Shown: positions 18,312 through 28,455 of the stretch, one piece after another
Position numbering within the stretch: position 1 is the first letter of the stretch
Layout: every line of letters begins with the position of its first letter
From: Chitinasiproducens palmae
Lineage (GTDB): Bacteria; Pseudomonadota; Gammaproteobacteria; Burkholderiales; Burkholderiaceae
Direction of reading: 5' to 3'
Assembly (NCBI RefSeq): GCF_900095735.1
Contig: NZ_FNLO01000011.1
Location: 162,908 to 226,907 of the forward strand
DNA length: 64,000 nt
Translations under genes and position numbers: made by a program
The notes under the pieces: model-generated
The model's input: the letters and a program-made list of their open reading frames with translations, nothing else
Told to the model about the DNA's origin: nothing
The model's database searches: none

Positions 18312-19562
18312 ATGACTGACTGCGCCATCGATTTTGGTACCTCGAATTCGGCCGTCGCTGTCGCGCACGGCGACGGCGTGCGCCTCGTCGACCTGGAGGC
18401 AGGGCAGGTCACGATGCCCAGCGCGATCTTCTTCAACCGGGACGAAGGCGGTGTGCGCTTTGGCCGCGCCGCGGTGGCCGACTATGTCGCCGGCTACGAC
18501 GGCCGCCTGATGCGCGGCCTGAAGAGCATCCTGGGCTCGTCGCTGGCGGAAGGCACGACCGAATTGGGCGAAGGCGAGGCGATCGCCTACCTGGACGTGA
18601 TCACGCTGTTTCTCCGGCATCTGCTGGAACGGGCGGCAAGCGAGACCGGCGCTATGCCGACGCGCGCGGTACTCGGCCGGCCCGCGTTCTTCGTCGACGA
18701 CGACCCCGCCGCCGATGCGCGCGCACAGGCGGAACTCGAACGTGCCGCGCGCGCGGCCGGCTTGCGGGAGATCCACTTCCAGTACGAGCCGATTGCGGCG
18801 GCGTTCGACTATGAACGCCGCGTCAGCGGCGAGCGCATCGTGCTGGTGGCGGATATCGGGGGCGGCACGTCCGACTTCTCGGTGATCCGCGTCGGCCCGG
18901 CACGCATGGCTCGCATGGATCGACGCGACGACCTGCTGGCCCACGGCGGGGTGCACGTGGCCGGAACCGACTTCGACCGGCGCGCCGCGCTGGACGGTGC
19001 GATGCGCGAGTTCGGTTATCGCACGATCGGCACCGACGGGCGGGAGGTGCCGAACCGGCTTTATTTCGATCTGGCGACCTGGCATCTGATCAACACCGTG
19101 TACGGCGCGAAACGGCTCGCCGGGTTGCGCGACATGCGCACGCTGTACACCGATGCGCGCCATCCCGAACGCCTGCAGCGCATCCTGAGCCACCACCTCG
19201 GGCATGAAATCATCGGCCGGGTCGAGCAGGCGAAGATCGACGTGGCGGGCGGTGGCGCGACGCAGATCGACCTTTCGATGGTCGAATCCGGGCTCGCGGC
19301 GCCGCTGGACGACGCCGCATTGATCGAAGCCTGCCGGCAGGAGGTCGGGCGTATCGTCGCAGCCGCGCAGGCGACCGTGCGTGACGCGCAGCTCGGCGGC
19401 GAGCGAATCGACGCACTGTATCTGACTGGGGGATCGACCGGCCTGGCGTTTCTCAGCGATGCGTTGAGCGCCGCGTTCCCTGGTGCCGAGCGGGTCAGCG
19501 GCGACCGGCTGGGCAGCGTTGCCACCGGTCTGGGCGTCTATGCGCGGCGTCTGTTCGGCTAG
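18312..19562 (+). CDS. Hsp70-family protein, YegD-like
   Basis: A 416-residue actin-like ATPase of the Hsp70 superfamily with only the nucleotide-binding part. The phosphate 1 loop is DFGTSNSAVAVA at residues 6-17, the phosphate 2 element is LVADIGGGTSDFSVI near residue 180, and the adenosine motif is LTGGSTGLAFL near residue 375. The C-terminal peptide-binding and lid domains of DnaK (about 630 residues) are absent, as in E. coli YegD (450 residues). Function is unknown in the family; chaperone-like roles are assumed. ATG 18312 gives the normal N-terminus. No co-chaperone gene is adjacent. Confidence 0.88.
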   Translation: MTDCAIDFGTSNSAVAVAHGDGVRLVDLEAGQVTMPSAIFFNRDEGGVRFGRAAVADYVAGYDGRLMRGLKSILGSSLAEGTTELGEGEAIAYLDVITLFLRHLLERAASETGAMPTRAVLGRPAFFVDDDPAADARAQAELERAARAAGLREIHFQYEPIAAAFDYERRVSGERIVLVADIGGGTSDFSVIRVGPARMARMDRRDDLLAHGGVHVAGTDFDRRAALDGAMREFGYRTIGTDGREVPNRLYFDLATWHLINTVYGAKRLAGLRDMRTLYTDARHPERLQRILSHHLGHEIIGRVEQAKIDVAGGGATQIDLSMVESGLAAPLDDAALIEACRQEVGRIVAAAQATVRDAQLGGERIDALYLTGGSTGLAFLSDALSAAFPGAERVSGDRLGSVATGLGVYARRLFG

Positions 19563-20009
19563 GGCGACGCGCTCGACGGCCGGCGCGGCGTCGCAGCCGT
19601 CGGCATCGCGGTATCGAACGCCGCGGGCATTCGCGTGCCCCGCGCAGCCTTGCGCTGCGCGACGGCGGGACTGATTGCCGTCCGCTGCGCGTGGTGCATC
19701 GCCGCTCGCCGGCCCGATCCCTCAAGCGGATCCGGCGTCGCGGCGGGCCAAGCCGGTGTCGATCCGCCGCGCGGTTGCCGTCGGTAGCCTTCGCGCATCG
19801 CTGTCGACCGAAGGCCGCTTGCCGGCGCACATCGCTGCGGCAGACGAGCCGCATCCAGCCGCATCCAGCCGCATCCAGCCGCATCGCAGCGACGACGCGA
19901 GCGCCATCCATCTACGCCGCTCTCGGCGACCGGACCGGCGACCGGACCGGCGTGCCGCTGCGCGGCTGCGACGAAACCGGTCCGCGTGCTGGCGTGAAAC
20001 GCAGGGACG
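19563..20009. other. Non-coding gap with a 10-bp tandem repeat
   Basis: No gene is visible between the Hsp70-like and cold-shock genes. At 19851-19885 the unit GCATCCAGCC is repeated 3.5 times. At about 19928-19951 a CGACCGGACCGG unit occurs twice. The frames that remain open are shadows with Arg/Pro-rich translation. Confidence 0.6.
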
Positions 20010-20040
20010 AAAAAAAACCCGCGCATCCGCGCGGGTTTTT
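20010..20040 (-). terminator. Intrinsic terminator of the cold-shock gene
   Basis: The stem CCCGCGC (20018-20024), loop ATCC and GCGCGGG (20029-20035) are flanked by an A7-8 run on the left and T5 on the right. Read on the minus strand it is a GC stem followed by a long U tract, 45 bp after the cspA-type stop codon. It can also work on the plus strand. Confidence 0.88.
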
Positions 20041-20085
20041 GCTGCTGCGAAGGAGGCCGATGCCGGCACTCCTGCATCAAGCGCC

Positions 20086-20292
20086 TTAGATCGGCTTGAT
20101 GTTCGCGGCTTGCTTGCCCTTCGGGCCGGTCTTCTCTTCGTACGACACCTTCTGGTTTTCCTGGAGGCTCTTGAAGCCGTCCACGCGGATTTCCGAGAAG
20201 TGGGCGAAAAGGTCGTCACCGCCCGCGTCCGGGGTGATGAAGCCGAAGCCCTTTGCATCGTTGAACCATTTGACGGTGCCAGTCGCTGCCAT
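20086..20292 (-). CDS. cspA: Cold-shock domain protein
   Basis: A 68-residue CspA-type single-stranded nucleic acid binding protein. RNP1 (KGFGFIT) is at residues 14-20 and RNP2 (LFAHF) at 28-32, with the aromatic residues Trp9, Phe10, Phe16 and Phe18 of the binding face. These proteins melt RNA structure and act in transcription and translation. ATG at 20292 ([10 protein letters not shown]) is chosen because Burkholderia homologues begin there; an ATG four codons upstream exists. A strong promoter 140 bp upstream gives a long untranslated leader, typical of cold-shock regulation at the mRNA level. The symbol is used in the generic family sense. Confidence 0.93.
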   Translation of the reverse strand: MAATGTVKWFNDAKGFGFITPDAGGDDLFAHFSEIRVDGFKSLQENQKVSYEEKTGPKGKQAANIKPI

Positions 20293-20430
20293 TGCTATAT
20301 CCAAAATAGAAACAAAAAGGGACAGTGTCCCGAACGCACGACAATCAAGGAAATGAATCTGACAAGCGAAACACCGTTACCGGACGACTCGCAAGCGTAA
20401 TGACTCTCGCTTGAAAAGCCTGCTCACAGC

Positions 20431-20459
20431 GTTATACGGCGATTTTTGAGAGTGGTCAA
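20431..20459 (-). promoter_or_regulatory. Sigma70 promoter of the cold-shock gene
   Basis: On the minus strand TTGACC (20459-20454) is followed by exactly 17 bp and TATAAC (20436-20431). Transcription would start near 20424, leaving a leader of about 130 nt before the ATG at 20292, as expected for csp mRNAs. The leader contains GGGACAGTGTCCC at 20321-20333 on the plus strand, a small palindrome. Confidence 0.75.
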
Positions 20460-20626
20460 CTTCTTTTTAAGAGACATTTGCCGCTGCCCTGGGGTGCCGG
20501 GAATTGCGGCGGCGCCGCATACAGGACACCGATTGATGCAGTTAAACTAGCGCGCTCGCTGTTTCCGGCAGGCGGAGCGGCGGCGCGCGACGGCACACCT
20601 TGCCGTTCGTAAGCTTAGGAGTTTCA

Positions 20627-22240
20627 ATGCAAAACGGTATCAAGCGAAGCATCGGCCCGCTGGCGCTGATGCTGACCGGCCTGGGCTCGATCATTGGATC
20701 CGGCTGGCTGTTCGGGGCATGGAAGGCCGCGCACATTGCCGGGCCGGCGGCCATCCTGGCCTGGGTATTGGGCGCTGTCGTGATTCTCGCTATCGCGCTG
20801 TCGTACGCGGAACTGGGCGCCATGTTTCCGGAGTCGGGCGGCATGGTGCGCTATGCGCGTTATTCGCACGGCTCACTGGTCGGCTTTGTCAGTGCTTGGG
20901 CGAACTGGATCGCTATCGTTTCGGTGATTCCGATCGAGGCCGAGGCGTCGATCCAATACATGAGTTCGTGGCCATGGCCGTGGGCACATGCGCTGTTCGT
21001 CAACGGCTCGCTCTCGACGATGGGACTGGTCCTGTCGGCCCTGCTGGTTGTCCTGTATTTCCTGCTCAACTATTGGGGCGTCAAGCTGTTCGCCCGCGCT
21101 AATTCGTTGATCACGGTTTTCAAGTTCCTGATTCCCGGCGCGACGGTGCTGGCTCTCATCACGACGAGTTTCCACAGCGAAAACCTCGGCCTTGAAAGCA
21201 CCGCGCACTTTGCACCGTTCGGTTGGTCCGCGGTACTCACCGCAGTGGCGACCAGCGGCATCGTGTTCAGCTTCAACGGCTTCCAGAGCCCGGTCAACCT
21301 CGCCGGCGAGGCGCGCAATCCGGCACGCAGCGTGCCGATCGCAATCGTTGGGTCGATTCTGCTCGCGTTGGTCATCTATGTGATGCTACAGATCGCCTAT
21401 CTCGGCGCGGTCTCGCCTGCCGATGCGGCGCGCGGCTGGAATATGCTGCAATTCAGCTCGCCATTCGCCAATCTGGCCGTCGCACTGAACCTTAACTGGC
21501 TGGCGCTGCTGCTCTACCTGGATGCGTTCGTCAGCCCGAGCGGCACCGGCATCACCTACATGGCCACCACCTCGCGGATGATCTACGCGATGGAGCGCAA
21601 CAAGACCTTGCCGGGCATCTTCGGCAACGTGCATCCGCTCTATGGGGTGCCGCGCCCGGCGATGTGGCTGAACCTGGGGGTCGCCTTCGTGTTCATGTTC
21701 TTCTTCCGGGGATGGGACTCGCTGGCGGCCGTGATCTCGGTCGCCACGGTCATCTCGTACCTGACCGGACCGGTCAGCGTGATGGCGCTGCGCCGCCACG
21801 CGCCGACCCTGTCCCGGCCGCTGACGCTGCCGGGCATGAAGCTGTTCGCGCCGTTCGCGTTCGTCTGCGCGTCGCTGGTGCTGTATTGGGCGCGCTGGCC
21901 GCTGACCGGGCAGATCATCCTGCTGATGGTGATCGCGCTGCCGATCTACTTCTACTACCTCGCGCGCAGCGGCTGGCAGCACTGGGGTGCCGACCTGCGC
22001 AGCGCCTGGTGGCTGATCTGCTACCTGCCGGCCATGGCCGTGGTTTCGTGGAGCGGCAGCACCAGCTTCGGTGGCCGCGGTTACCTTCCGTTCGGCTGGG
22101 ACATGGTCGTCGTCGCAGTATTGGCCCTCGGCTTTTATTACTGGGGCGTCGGCACCGGCCGTCACACCGAGTACCTCGACGAGCACACGCGGGGCGAGGA
22201 TAGCGACGACGCCGGCCTGGCGCCGGTGCCGCATCACTGA
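20627..22240 (+). CDS. APC superfamily amino acid permease
   Basis: A 537-residue transporter with about 12-14 membrane helices. The N-terminal helix 1 has the APC unwinding motif LGSIIGSGWLFG at residues 21-32 (the GSGWLFG form of the G-S/A-G substrate-binding turn). The family element FSFNGFQSPVNLAGEARNPARSVPIAI is in helix 6 and loop. Length and the extended C-terminal membrane part resemble aspartate:proton symporters of the AspP/YveA group, but the substrate is not proven. ATG 20627 is preceded by TTAGGAG at ideal spacing; an upstream TTG adds nine residues. Confidence 0.88.
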   Translation: MQNGIKRSIGPLALMLTGLGSIIGSGWLFGAWKAAHIAGPAAILAWVLGAVVILAIALSYAELGAMFPESGGMVRYARYSHGSLVGFVSAWANWIAIVSVIPIEAEASIQYMSSWPWPWAHALFVNGSLSTMGLVLSALLVVLYFLLNYWGVKLFARANSLITVFKFLIPGATVLALITTSFHSENLGLESTAHFAPFGWSAVLTAVATSGIVFSFNGFQSPVNLAGEARNPARSVPIAIVGSILLALVIYVMLQIAYLGAVSPADAARGWNMLQFSSPFANLAVALNLNWLALLLYLDAFVSPSGTGITYMATTSRMIYAMERNKTLPGIFGNVHPLYGVPRPAMWLNLGVAFVFMFFFRGWDSLAAVISVATVISYLTGPVSVMALRRHAPTLSRPLTLPGMKLFAPFAFVCASLVLYWARWPLTGQIILLMVIALPIYFYYLARSGWQHWGADLRSAWWLICYLPAMAVVSWSGSTSFGGRGYLPFGWDMVVVAVLALGFYYWGVGTGRHTEYLDEHTRGEDSDDAGLAPVPHH

Positions 22241-22280
22241 AACGTCTTCGCCCCGGCGGGCATGCGAACGCTGGGGCATG

Positions 22281-22319
22281 AATGCAAAGGGGCCCGTCAA
22301 TGACGGGCCCCTTTGCATT
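22281..22319. terminator. 19-bp perfect inverted repeat, bidirectional terminator
   Basis: The arms at 22281-22299 (AATGCAAAGGGGCCCGTCA) and 22301-22319 are exact complements around a single A at 22300. The GGGGCCCGTCA part forms the stem and AAAG/CTTTGCATT gives a short U-rich tail on either strand. It lies between the convergent APC permease and grxD genes, so it can end both transcripts. Confidence 0.82.
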
Positions 22320-22423
22320 GCGGTGCTGCTAGCGAACGTCCGTTCGCGGTCATGCAGCGCAGACGAGCCGAGACGTTGCTCGGTCAGCGCTCGGTTTGCG
22401 CTCAACCGGCGCTCGTTCGGTGC

Positions 22424-22732
22424 TCAGTCGGCAAACACGCCTTGCAGTTCGCCGGACTGATACATCTCCATCATGATGTCCGAGCCACCGATGAACTCAC
22501 CGTTGACGTACAGCTGCGGGATCGTCGGCCAGTTCGAGAATTCCTTGATGCCCTGGCGGATTTCCGGTTCTTCGAGCACATTCACCGTGAACGGCTTGGT
22601 GACGCCGCACGCCTGCAGAATCTGGATCGCGCGACCCGAGAAGCCGCACATCGGAAACTGCGCCGTGCCCTTCATGAAGAGGACGACCGGATGGTCGTCG
22701 ACGATTTGCTTGATCCTTTCCTGAGTGTTCAT
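22424..22732 (-). CDS. grxD: Monothiol glutaredoxin Grx4
   Basis: A 102-residue CGFS-type monothiol glutaredoxin. The active-site PMCGFSG is at about residues 27-33, and [20 protein letters not shown] contains the cis-Pro and glutathione-binding elements. Grx4 binds a [2Fe-2S] cluster and works in iron-sulphur cluster delivery. ATG at 22732 begins MNTQERIKQ, the usual Burkholderia N-terminus; ATG codons at 22753 and 22759 would add seven to nine residues. It is downstream of prmC on the same strand with a 50-bp gap. Confidence 0.93.
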   Translation of the reverse strand: MNTQERIKQIVDDHPVVLFMKGTAQFPMCGFSGRAIQILQACGVTKPFTVNVLEEPEIRQGIKEFSNWPTIPQLYVNGEFIGGSDIMMEMYQSGELQGVFAD

Positions 22733-22782
22733 CGCAAAAGCCTGTTGGTCCATAGACACGCGCCGCCATCATAACTGAAACG

Positions 22783-23873
22783 CTAGCGCGTCACAGGGGG
22801 CGCCCCGGATGTGCTTGATGACGCGGCCGCGCGGTGCCACCGCCCGCCGCTGATCCGTTCGATGCCGGCCAGGTCGCGGTGGCTCGCCACCGCCTGGAAT
22901 CCCTGCGCATCCAGCAGGGCTCGCACGGCCGCCGCCTGGTCGTAGCCGTGCTCCAGCCACAGGACGCCGCCGTCGCGCAGCCAGTCCGACGCGCCCGCGA
23001 TGATGGCGGCGAGCGCGCGCAGGCCGTCGGCGCCGTCGGTCAGCGCGCCCTGCGGCTCGTAGCGCAGATCGCCTTGCTCTAGATGCGGATCGCCATCGGC
23101 GATGTACGGCGGATTGCTGACGATCATGTCGAATCGCTGCGGCGTCGGCGCGCCGCCCGCGACGGTGGCCGACGGTTCGCGGGTCAGTGCCGCATACCAG
23201 TCGCCCTGGCGGAACTCGATCGGGCCGCCTGGCCGCGCCGGCAGGTGCGTCTGTGCGTTGTCGCGAGCCACGGCCAGGGCTTCCGCCGAGTGGTCGGTGG
23301 CAACGACGCGGACCGTCGGCGCCTGCGCCGCGATGGCGATCGCGATCGCGCCGCTGCCGGTGCCAAGGTCGAGCACGGCAGGCGCCTCGGGCCGCGCCGA
23401 TTGCTGCGGCTCCGCCAGCCAGGCGAGCGCTGCCTCGACCAGCAGTTCCGTCTCCGGACGGGGGATCAGCACATGCGCATTGACGCGCAGGCGCAGGCCG
23501 AAGAATTCCCGATGACCCAGCAGATGGGCGATCGGCTCGCCGGCCGCGCGGCGTGCGACCCATGCGTCGAATTCCGCGACGCTGGCGGGCGGCAAGACTT
23601 CGTGGTCGCGCGTCAGCAGTTCCGTGCGCCGCCAGCCCAGCACTTCCGCCAACAGCAATGCCGCCTCGCGCGCGCCAATCCGCGGTCGCGCGCGGGCGAG
23701 CAGGTCGGCAGCCGTGATGGCCGACGTTCCGTGACAAGCGCGCCCCGCGGTGCCGCTGCCGGCGCTGGCAACGGTGGCGCCGGCCCCTGCGACCGTGGCG
23801 GCCGGGTCGGACCCCGAACGCATGGCTGCGTCGTCGGCCGGCGCGCCAGCGGGGAGGGCGTCGGACGGTCGAG

Positions 23874-23877
<4 letters not shown>
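22783..23877 (-). CDS. prmC: Release factor glutamine N5-methyltransferase
   Basis: PrmC (HemK) methylates the Gln of the GGQ motif in RF1/RF2. The catalytic NPPY is visible in [13 protein letters not shown]. The SAM-binding element is [16 protein letters not shown], and [10 protein letters not shown] precedes it. Two starts are possible: GTG 23877, whose GTGA overlaps the prfA stop (364 residues), or ATG 23823 (346 residues). Both leave an Ala/Gly-rich N-terminal tail of about 40-60 residues before the helical domain ([25 protein letters not shown]), longer than the usual roughly 280-residue enzyme. The overlap suggests coupling with its substrate gene prfA. Confidence 0.9.
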
Positions 23878-24956
<1,079 letters not shown>

Positions 24957-25054
24957 AGATCGGATCGTCGGTCGCGCCGCGTCGCGGCGTTCATCTGCGG
25001 GGCCGGTTGCTCGCCGTCGGCGCGCCGTTCGGCCCGGATTCGGAAGGAGGCTGA

Positions 25055-25074
25055 ACCCGCGCAGCCGCGCGGGT
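25055..25074. other. 8-bp GC hairpin between hemA and prfA
   Basis: ACCCGCGC-AGCC-GCGCGGGT lies 10 bp after the hemA stop (minus strand). No U tract follows, so it may attenuate or stabilise a shared transcript rather than end it. Confidence 0.45.
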
Positions 25075-25083
25075 CATGCGGCG

Positions 25084-26349
25084 CTAACGCTCAGGTTGGC
25101 GCAGCAGGGTCGGTACCAGACTGAGCAGCTGGTCGCGGGTCTCGCCGCGCGCGTGATTCAGCGCATGCGTCGGACCGTGCATGAACTTGTTGGTCAACGC
25201 CTGCGACAGCGCCGCGAGCACGACCTGCGGATCGTCGCCGCGCGCCAGCATCTTGCTGGCGCGATCCAGTTCCGTGCGGCGAATCTCATCGGCCTGGGTA
25301 TGCAGCGAACGGATCACCGGCACGACATTGCGCGCATCGAGCCATTGCATGAAGTGATCGACGCGGTTCTCGATGATCGCTTCGGCCTGCGTGACCGCTG
25401 CCTGGCGCGCGGCATTGCCTTCGCGCACCACCGCGCCCAGATCGTCGACGGTGTAGAGGTAGATGTCCTCGAGCGCCGAGACTTCGGGTTCGATGTCGCG
25501 CGGTACGGCCAGGTCGACCATGAAGACCGGGCGGCGCCGGCGCGCGCGCAGCGCGCGCTCGACCGCGCCCAGGCCGATGATCGGCAGCGTGCTTGCGGTA
25601 CACGACACCACGATATCGAACTCGTGCAGCCGATTCGGCAGCTCCGAGAGCGCGATCGCCCGTCCTCCGAACCGCTCTGCCAGCCGCGTACCGCGCTCGG
25701 CGGACCGGTTGGCGACGACCAGTTCAGCGGGACGACGCGCGGCGAAGTGGGTCGCACACAGCTCGATCATCTCCCCGGCGCCGATGAACAGCACTTTCTG
25801 CCGGGCGATATCCTCGAACAGGCGTTCAGCGAGACGGACCGCGGCGGCCGCCATCGACACGGAATGGGCGCCGATCTCGGTCTGGCCCCGGACTTCCTTC
25901 GCGACGGCAAAGGTCCGCTGGAACAACTGATGGAGGTAAGTGCCGAGTGCGCCGGCTTCCGACGCCGTGCGCACCGCATCCTTCAACTGCCCGAGAATCT
26001 GGGTCTCGCCGAGAACCATCGAGTCGAGACCGCTGGCGACGCGGAACGCGTGCCGGACTGCGTCGGACTGCGGCAGCGCATAGACGTGCGGCGCCAGATG
26101 AGATACATCCACGCCATGGAAATCCGACAGCCACTCCAATGCCGTCTCATGGCTCGCCTTGCCTTCCACCGCGCAATACAATTCCGTCCGGTTGCATGTG
26201 GAAAGAATTGCCGCTTCGGGCGAGCCGGAAGTCCAGATCGAACGGAGCGTGGCCAGTGCAGGCTTGATCTTCTCGAGCGGAAACGCCACGCGTTCGCGTA
26301 AAGCGACCGGCGCGGTGTGATGATTGATTCCGAGAGCGAGCAGCTGCAT
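25084..26349 (-). CDS. hemA: Glutamyl-tRNA reductase
   Basis: A 421-residue NADPH-dependent enzyme making glutamate-1-semialdehyde from Glu-tRNA, the first step of C5 tetrapyrrole synthesis. The nucleophile Cys52 is in STCNRTELY. The N-terminal [11 protein letters not shown] and the specificity helix [19 protein letters not shown] are conserved. The NADPH-binding [10 protein letters not shown] is near residue 190, and a C-terminal dimerisation domain with RRTELDRA follows. The start [14 protein letters not shown] is the family norm. It is first in the hemA-prfA-prmC-grxD run. Confidence 0.97.
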   Translation of the reverse strand: MQLLALGINHHTAPVALRERVAFPLEKIKPALATLRSIWTSGSPEAAILSTCNRTELYCAVEGKASHETALEWLSDFHGVDVSHLAPHVYALPQSDAVRHAFRVASGLDSMVLGETQILGQLKDAVRTASEAGALGTYLHQLFQRTFAVAKEVRGQTEIGAHSVSMAAAAVRLAERLFEDIARQKVLFIGAGEMIELCATHFAARRPAELVVANRSAERGTRLAERFGGRAIALSELPNRLHEFDIVVSCTASTLPIIGLGAVERALRARRRRPVFMVDLAVPRDIEPEVSALEDIYLYTVDDLGAVVREGNAARQAAVTQAEAIIENRVDHFMQWLDARNVVPVIRSLHTQADEIRRTELDRASKMLARGDDPQVVLAALSQALTNKFMHGPTHALNHARGETRDQLLSLVPTLLRQPER

Positions 26350-27084
26350 GGTTTATCGGGTGGGGAACTATGTATTATAGACTTTTTGCGTTGCCCAGTT
26401 TTGATGCAGCGCAAAGAACAATTTTCTCCGGCATGCCCTGCGACGTCCGGTCGCGGTGCTGCTAAGTGACTGAAACGTCTCCGGTTCGACAAGCCACGGG
26501 TTTTATTTGAGACGGTCGCGGAGGGCACACCGTGTGGCTGGAATCGTGAAAAGCATCTCGGAAACCGTTCCCGGAAACCACCGACTTTGACGTCCATCTT
26601 TCGTCTTCGTAAGTCCGGGCATTCCAACACCCACCGCGTACCGAGAAGCATGAGGCGCGCCAGCCGTCGACGAGTCTCGGCGTAGCTTCGGCTTTGCAAA
26701 ACGGTTGTTTTTACCGAGGGCGACTGCGGTACGACAGCGCGTAGGCTGCCAACGCCGCTGATTCAGCGGCGTATCCAGATCGGGAATGCCACGACGCCGA
26801 GCAAATTCAGAGGCTCGGCGCGCTTGTCCGCAGCGACACGCGCTCTCGCGGCCGCCAGATGTTTGAGGCTTCTGGCGATAAAAGCGCTTGACGGTGAAGA
26901 TGCAGCGGACTGCGATGACCGCTGCGTGGGATCGGCAACAGCGCGTGGGTGCGCCTACACGGTCCCGCACGGGGACCATTGCCAGCGGCGTCGCCGCCTG
27001 CGGACCGAAGCGCCGTCTTTCGCTTCGGTCGGCTGAGGCCGGGCCACGGCGGGCCGCGCTGCGCCACGCCGATCCCCGTCGCGG
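26350..27084. other. 735-bp gap with several hairpins and no clear gene
   Basis: Base composition is less GC-rich than the flanking genes and no frame is plausible. Three inverted repeats are seen: CGCCGCTGA-T-TCAGCGGCG at 26753-26771; CGCCGAGC/GCTCGGCG with a 10-nt loop at 26795-26820; and GACCGAAGCG/CGCTTCGGTC with an 8-nt loop at 27003-27030, the last 55 bp beyond the response-regulator stop. A decayed gene or small RNA is possible. Confidence 0.45.
26374..26379 (-). promoter_or_regulatory. Candidate -10 element upstream of hemA
   Basis: On the minus strand a perfect TATAAT lies at 26379-26374, about 25 bp before the hemA ATG. No good -35 is found at 17 bp. If used, the leader would be about 18 nt. 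Confidence 0.45.
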
Positions 27085-27861
27085 TTAGCCCGCCGCGGTG
27101 GCCGCGAACTTGTTAGCCGGTCCGCTGCAACCCGGCAATGTCAGCGCGACGGGCGGTGCCTGGATCGCGAGCGCGTGATCCTCGGGCAGACGATCGAGCC
27201 GATACCCCTGACTGTAGACGGCCGACAACAGATAGCCATGCTCCGGCGACAGGCGCAATTTGCTGCGGAGCCGCGAGGCATGGGTGTCGAGCGTCCTGGA
27301 GGCGACTTCGGCGCGTCGGCCCCATACCGTCTCGATCAGGTAGTCGCGCGACAGTTCGCGTGACATGTTGCGGAACATCAGCAGCGCGAGCGCGAATTCC
27401 TTCGGCGTCAACGTGACCGTGCCGCTCGGCATGCGCACCAGGAATCCGGCGGGTTCGAACGAATAGTCGTCGAACTCGGTCGACAGCGCAGTCTCGTTGC
27501 CCGCGCTCTGCGCGAGACGGGTCAGTGCCTGGGCACGTGCCAGCAGCACGCGGTCGCTGCCGATCGCGATGTAGTCGTCGGCCGCGCCGTCGAGCGCCGT
27601 GAGCAGCGCGCTTTCCGTCTGCGCATGCGAGACGACCATCATCGGCATCGCGGAGTGCTTTCGCTTGAGCCGGCTGAGCGCGGGCAGCGCTGCCTGCGAA
27701 CTGGCCGCCGCGATCACGACCAGGTCGAAGGTGTCGCGCTGCAGTTTCAGCAGCAATGCGTCGCTGCGACGAAAAATATGACAGTGATGCTCTGCATTAC
27801 AGAAGATTTGTCGGACTGTCTGACTCAAATGTACATCTGCTTCTAGGAGAGCGATCCTCAT
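27085..27861 (-). CDS. Orphan winged-helix response regulator without the phosphoacceptor Asp
   Basis: A 258-residue OmpR/PhoB-like protein. Residues 1-115 are a receiver-like fold, MRIALLEADVHLS being beta1 and the acidic corner (Glu7 and Asp9 present). The strand that should end in the phosphorylated Asp reads FDLVVIAAASS, with Ala at position 51. The usual Lys of beta5 is also not evident. Residues about 130-225 form a winged helix (LTPKEFALALLMFRNMSRELSRDYLIETVWG and RTLDTHASRLRSKL). The C-terminal 30 residues are hydrophobic/Ala-rich and unlike the family. No histidine kinase gene is adjacent. It probably acts without phosphorylation. Confidence 0.85.
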   Translation of the reverse strand: MRIALLEADVHLSQTVRQIFCNAEHHCHIFRRSDALLLKLQRDTFDLVVIAAASSQAALPALSRLKRKHSAMPMMVVSHAQTESALLTALDGAADDYIAIGSDRVLLARAQALTRLAQSAGNETALSTEFDDYSFEPAGFLVRMPSGTVTLTPKEFALALLMFRNMSRELSRDYLIETVWGRRAEVASRTLDTHASRLRSKLRLSPEHGYLLSAVYSQGYRLDRLPEDHALAIQAPPVALTLPGCSGPANKFAATAAG

Positions 27862-28173
27862 AGCAAATTCCGATAGTGAGACCACGGCGTTGCCGTCACG
27901 CATGGCGGGTGAACAGGTCGGCGCTGGGCGGGAGCCCGAACCGTCGGGCGAGCGCGCAGGCTTGGCGTGCTTTCTGTGACGACCCCGCCGATGGCCGGCG
28001 GGTGTCGCGGCTTGCCTGTCTCGTCGACCGACCTGACGTCTTCTACGCAGTGGAAGAAATACGACGCTTCCGCTGCTTTTGAGATACCTTTGCGACTCTG
28101 AACAAGTCGTTATGCTAGGACAGCTGCGCAGCAGAGCGAATAGGAAACGTCTTAGATTGAGGAAGGTTTTGGT
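27862..28173. other. Divergent gap between regulator and small membrane protein
   Basis: About 310 bp without a gene. The right end has GAGGAAGG seven bases before the ATG at 28174, a good ribosome-binding site. A weak TTGCGA/TATGCT pair with a 15-bp spacer at 28090-28116 could be a promoter for the small gene and pepP. No palindrome was found. Confidence 0.4.
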
Positions 28174-28455
28174 ATGGACTGGTTGGGCACTTGTTTCATC
28201 GCGGCACTCGTCGGCGTCTGCGGCGCCGTGTCCGCGCGCAGCGATGCGCGGGGTGTTGCGCTTACGCTGTTGGCCAGCGTCGTGCTCGCGCTGGCGGTGA
28301 AGTTCGGCGGCAACCTGCTCGGGCTCTTCTCGGATGGGCAGATTGCCGAGTGGCTGACCGTGGTCCTGGCGGCTGGCGTGGCGGCCTTCGCCGTTCGCAT
28401 GGCGGTGGGGCTGGAAGGCAAGCGCGCACGGCAGTCCACTTCGGAGCGGGTATGA
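28174..28455 (+). CDS. Small membrane protein, unknown function
   Basis: A 93-residue protein with three hydrophobic segments at about residues 3-20, 27-50 and 58-77, and a short basic tail (EGKRARQSTSERV). A strong ribosome-binding site (GAGGAAGG) precedes the ATG. Its stop overlaps the aminopeptidase start (ATGA at 28452-28455), so the two are translationally coupled. I do not recognise a domain. A role linked to the peptidase is suggested by coupling only. Confidence 0.75.
   Translation: MDWLGTCFIAALVGVCGAVSARSDARGVALTLLASVVLALAVKFGGNLLGLFSDGQIAEWLTVVLAAGVAAFAVRMAVGLEGKRARQSTSERV

Noticed and set aside
26503..26979. 158-residue minus-strand frame, possible transposase remnant
   Set aside because: No DDE, HTH or other transposase motif could be seen and no flanking inverted repeats or target duplication.
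27003..27030. Intrinsic terminator of the response regulator
   Set aside because: The stem is perfect but no U tract follows on the minus strand, so it was left as a hairpin only.
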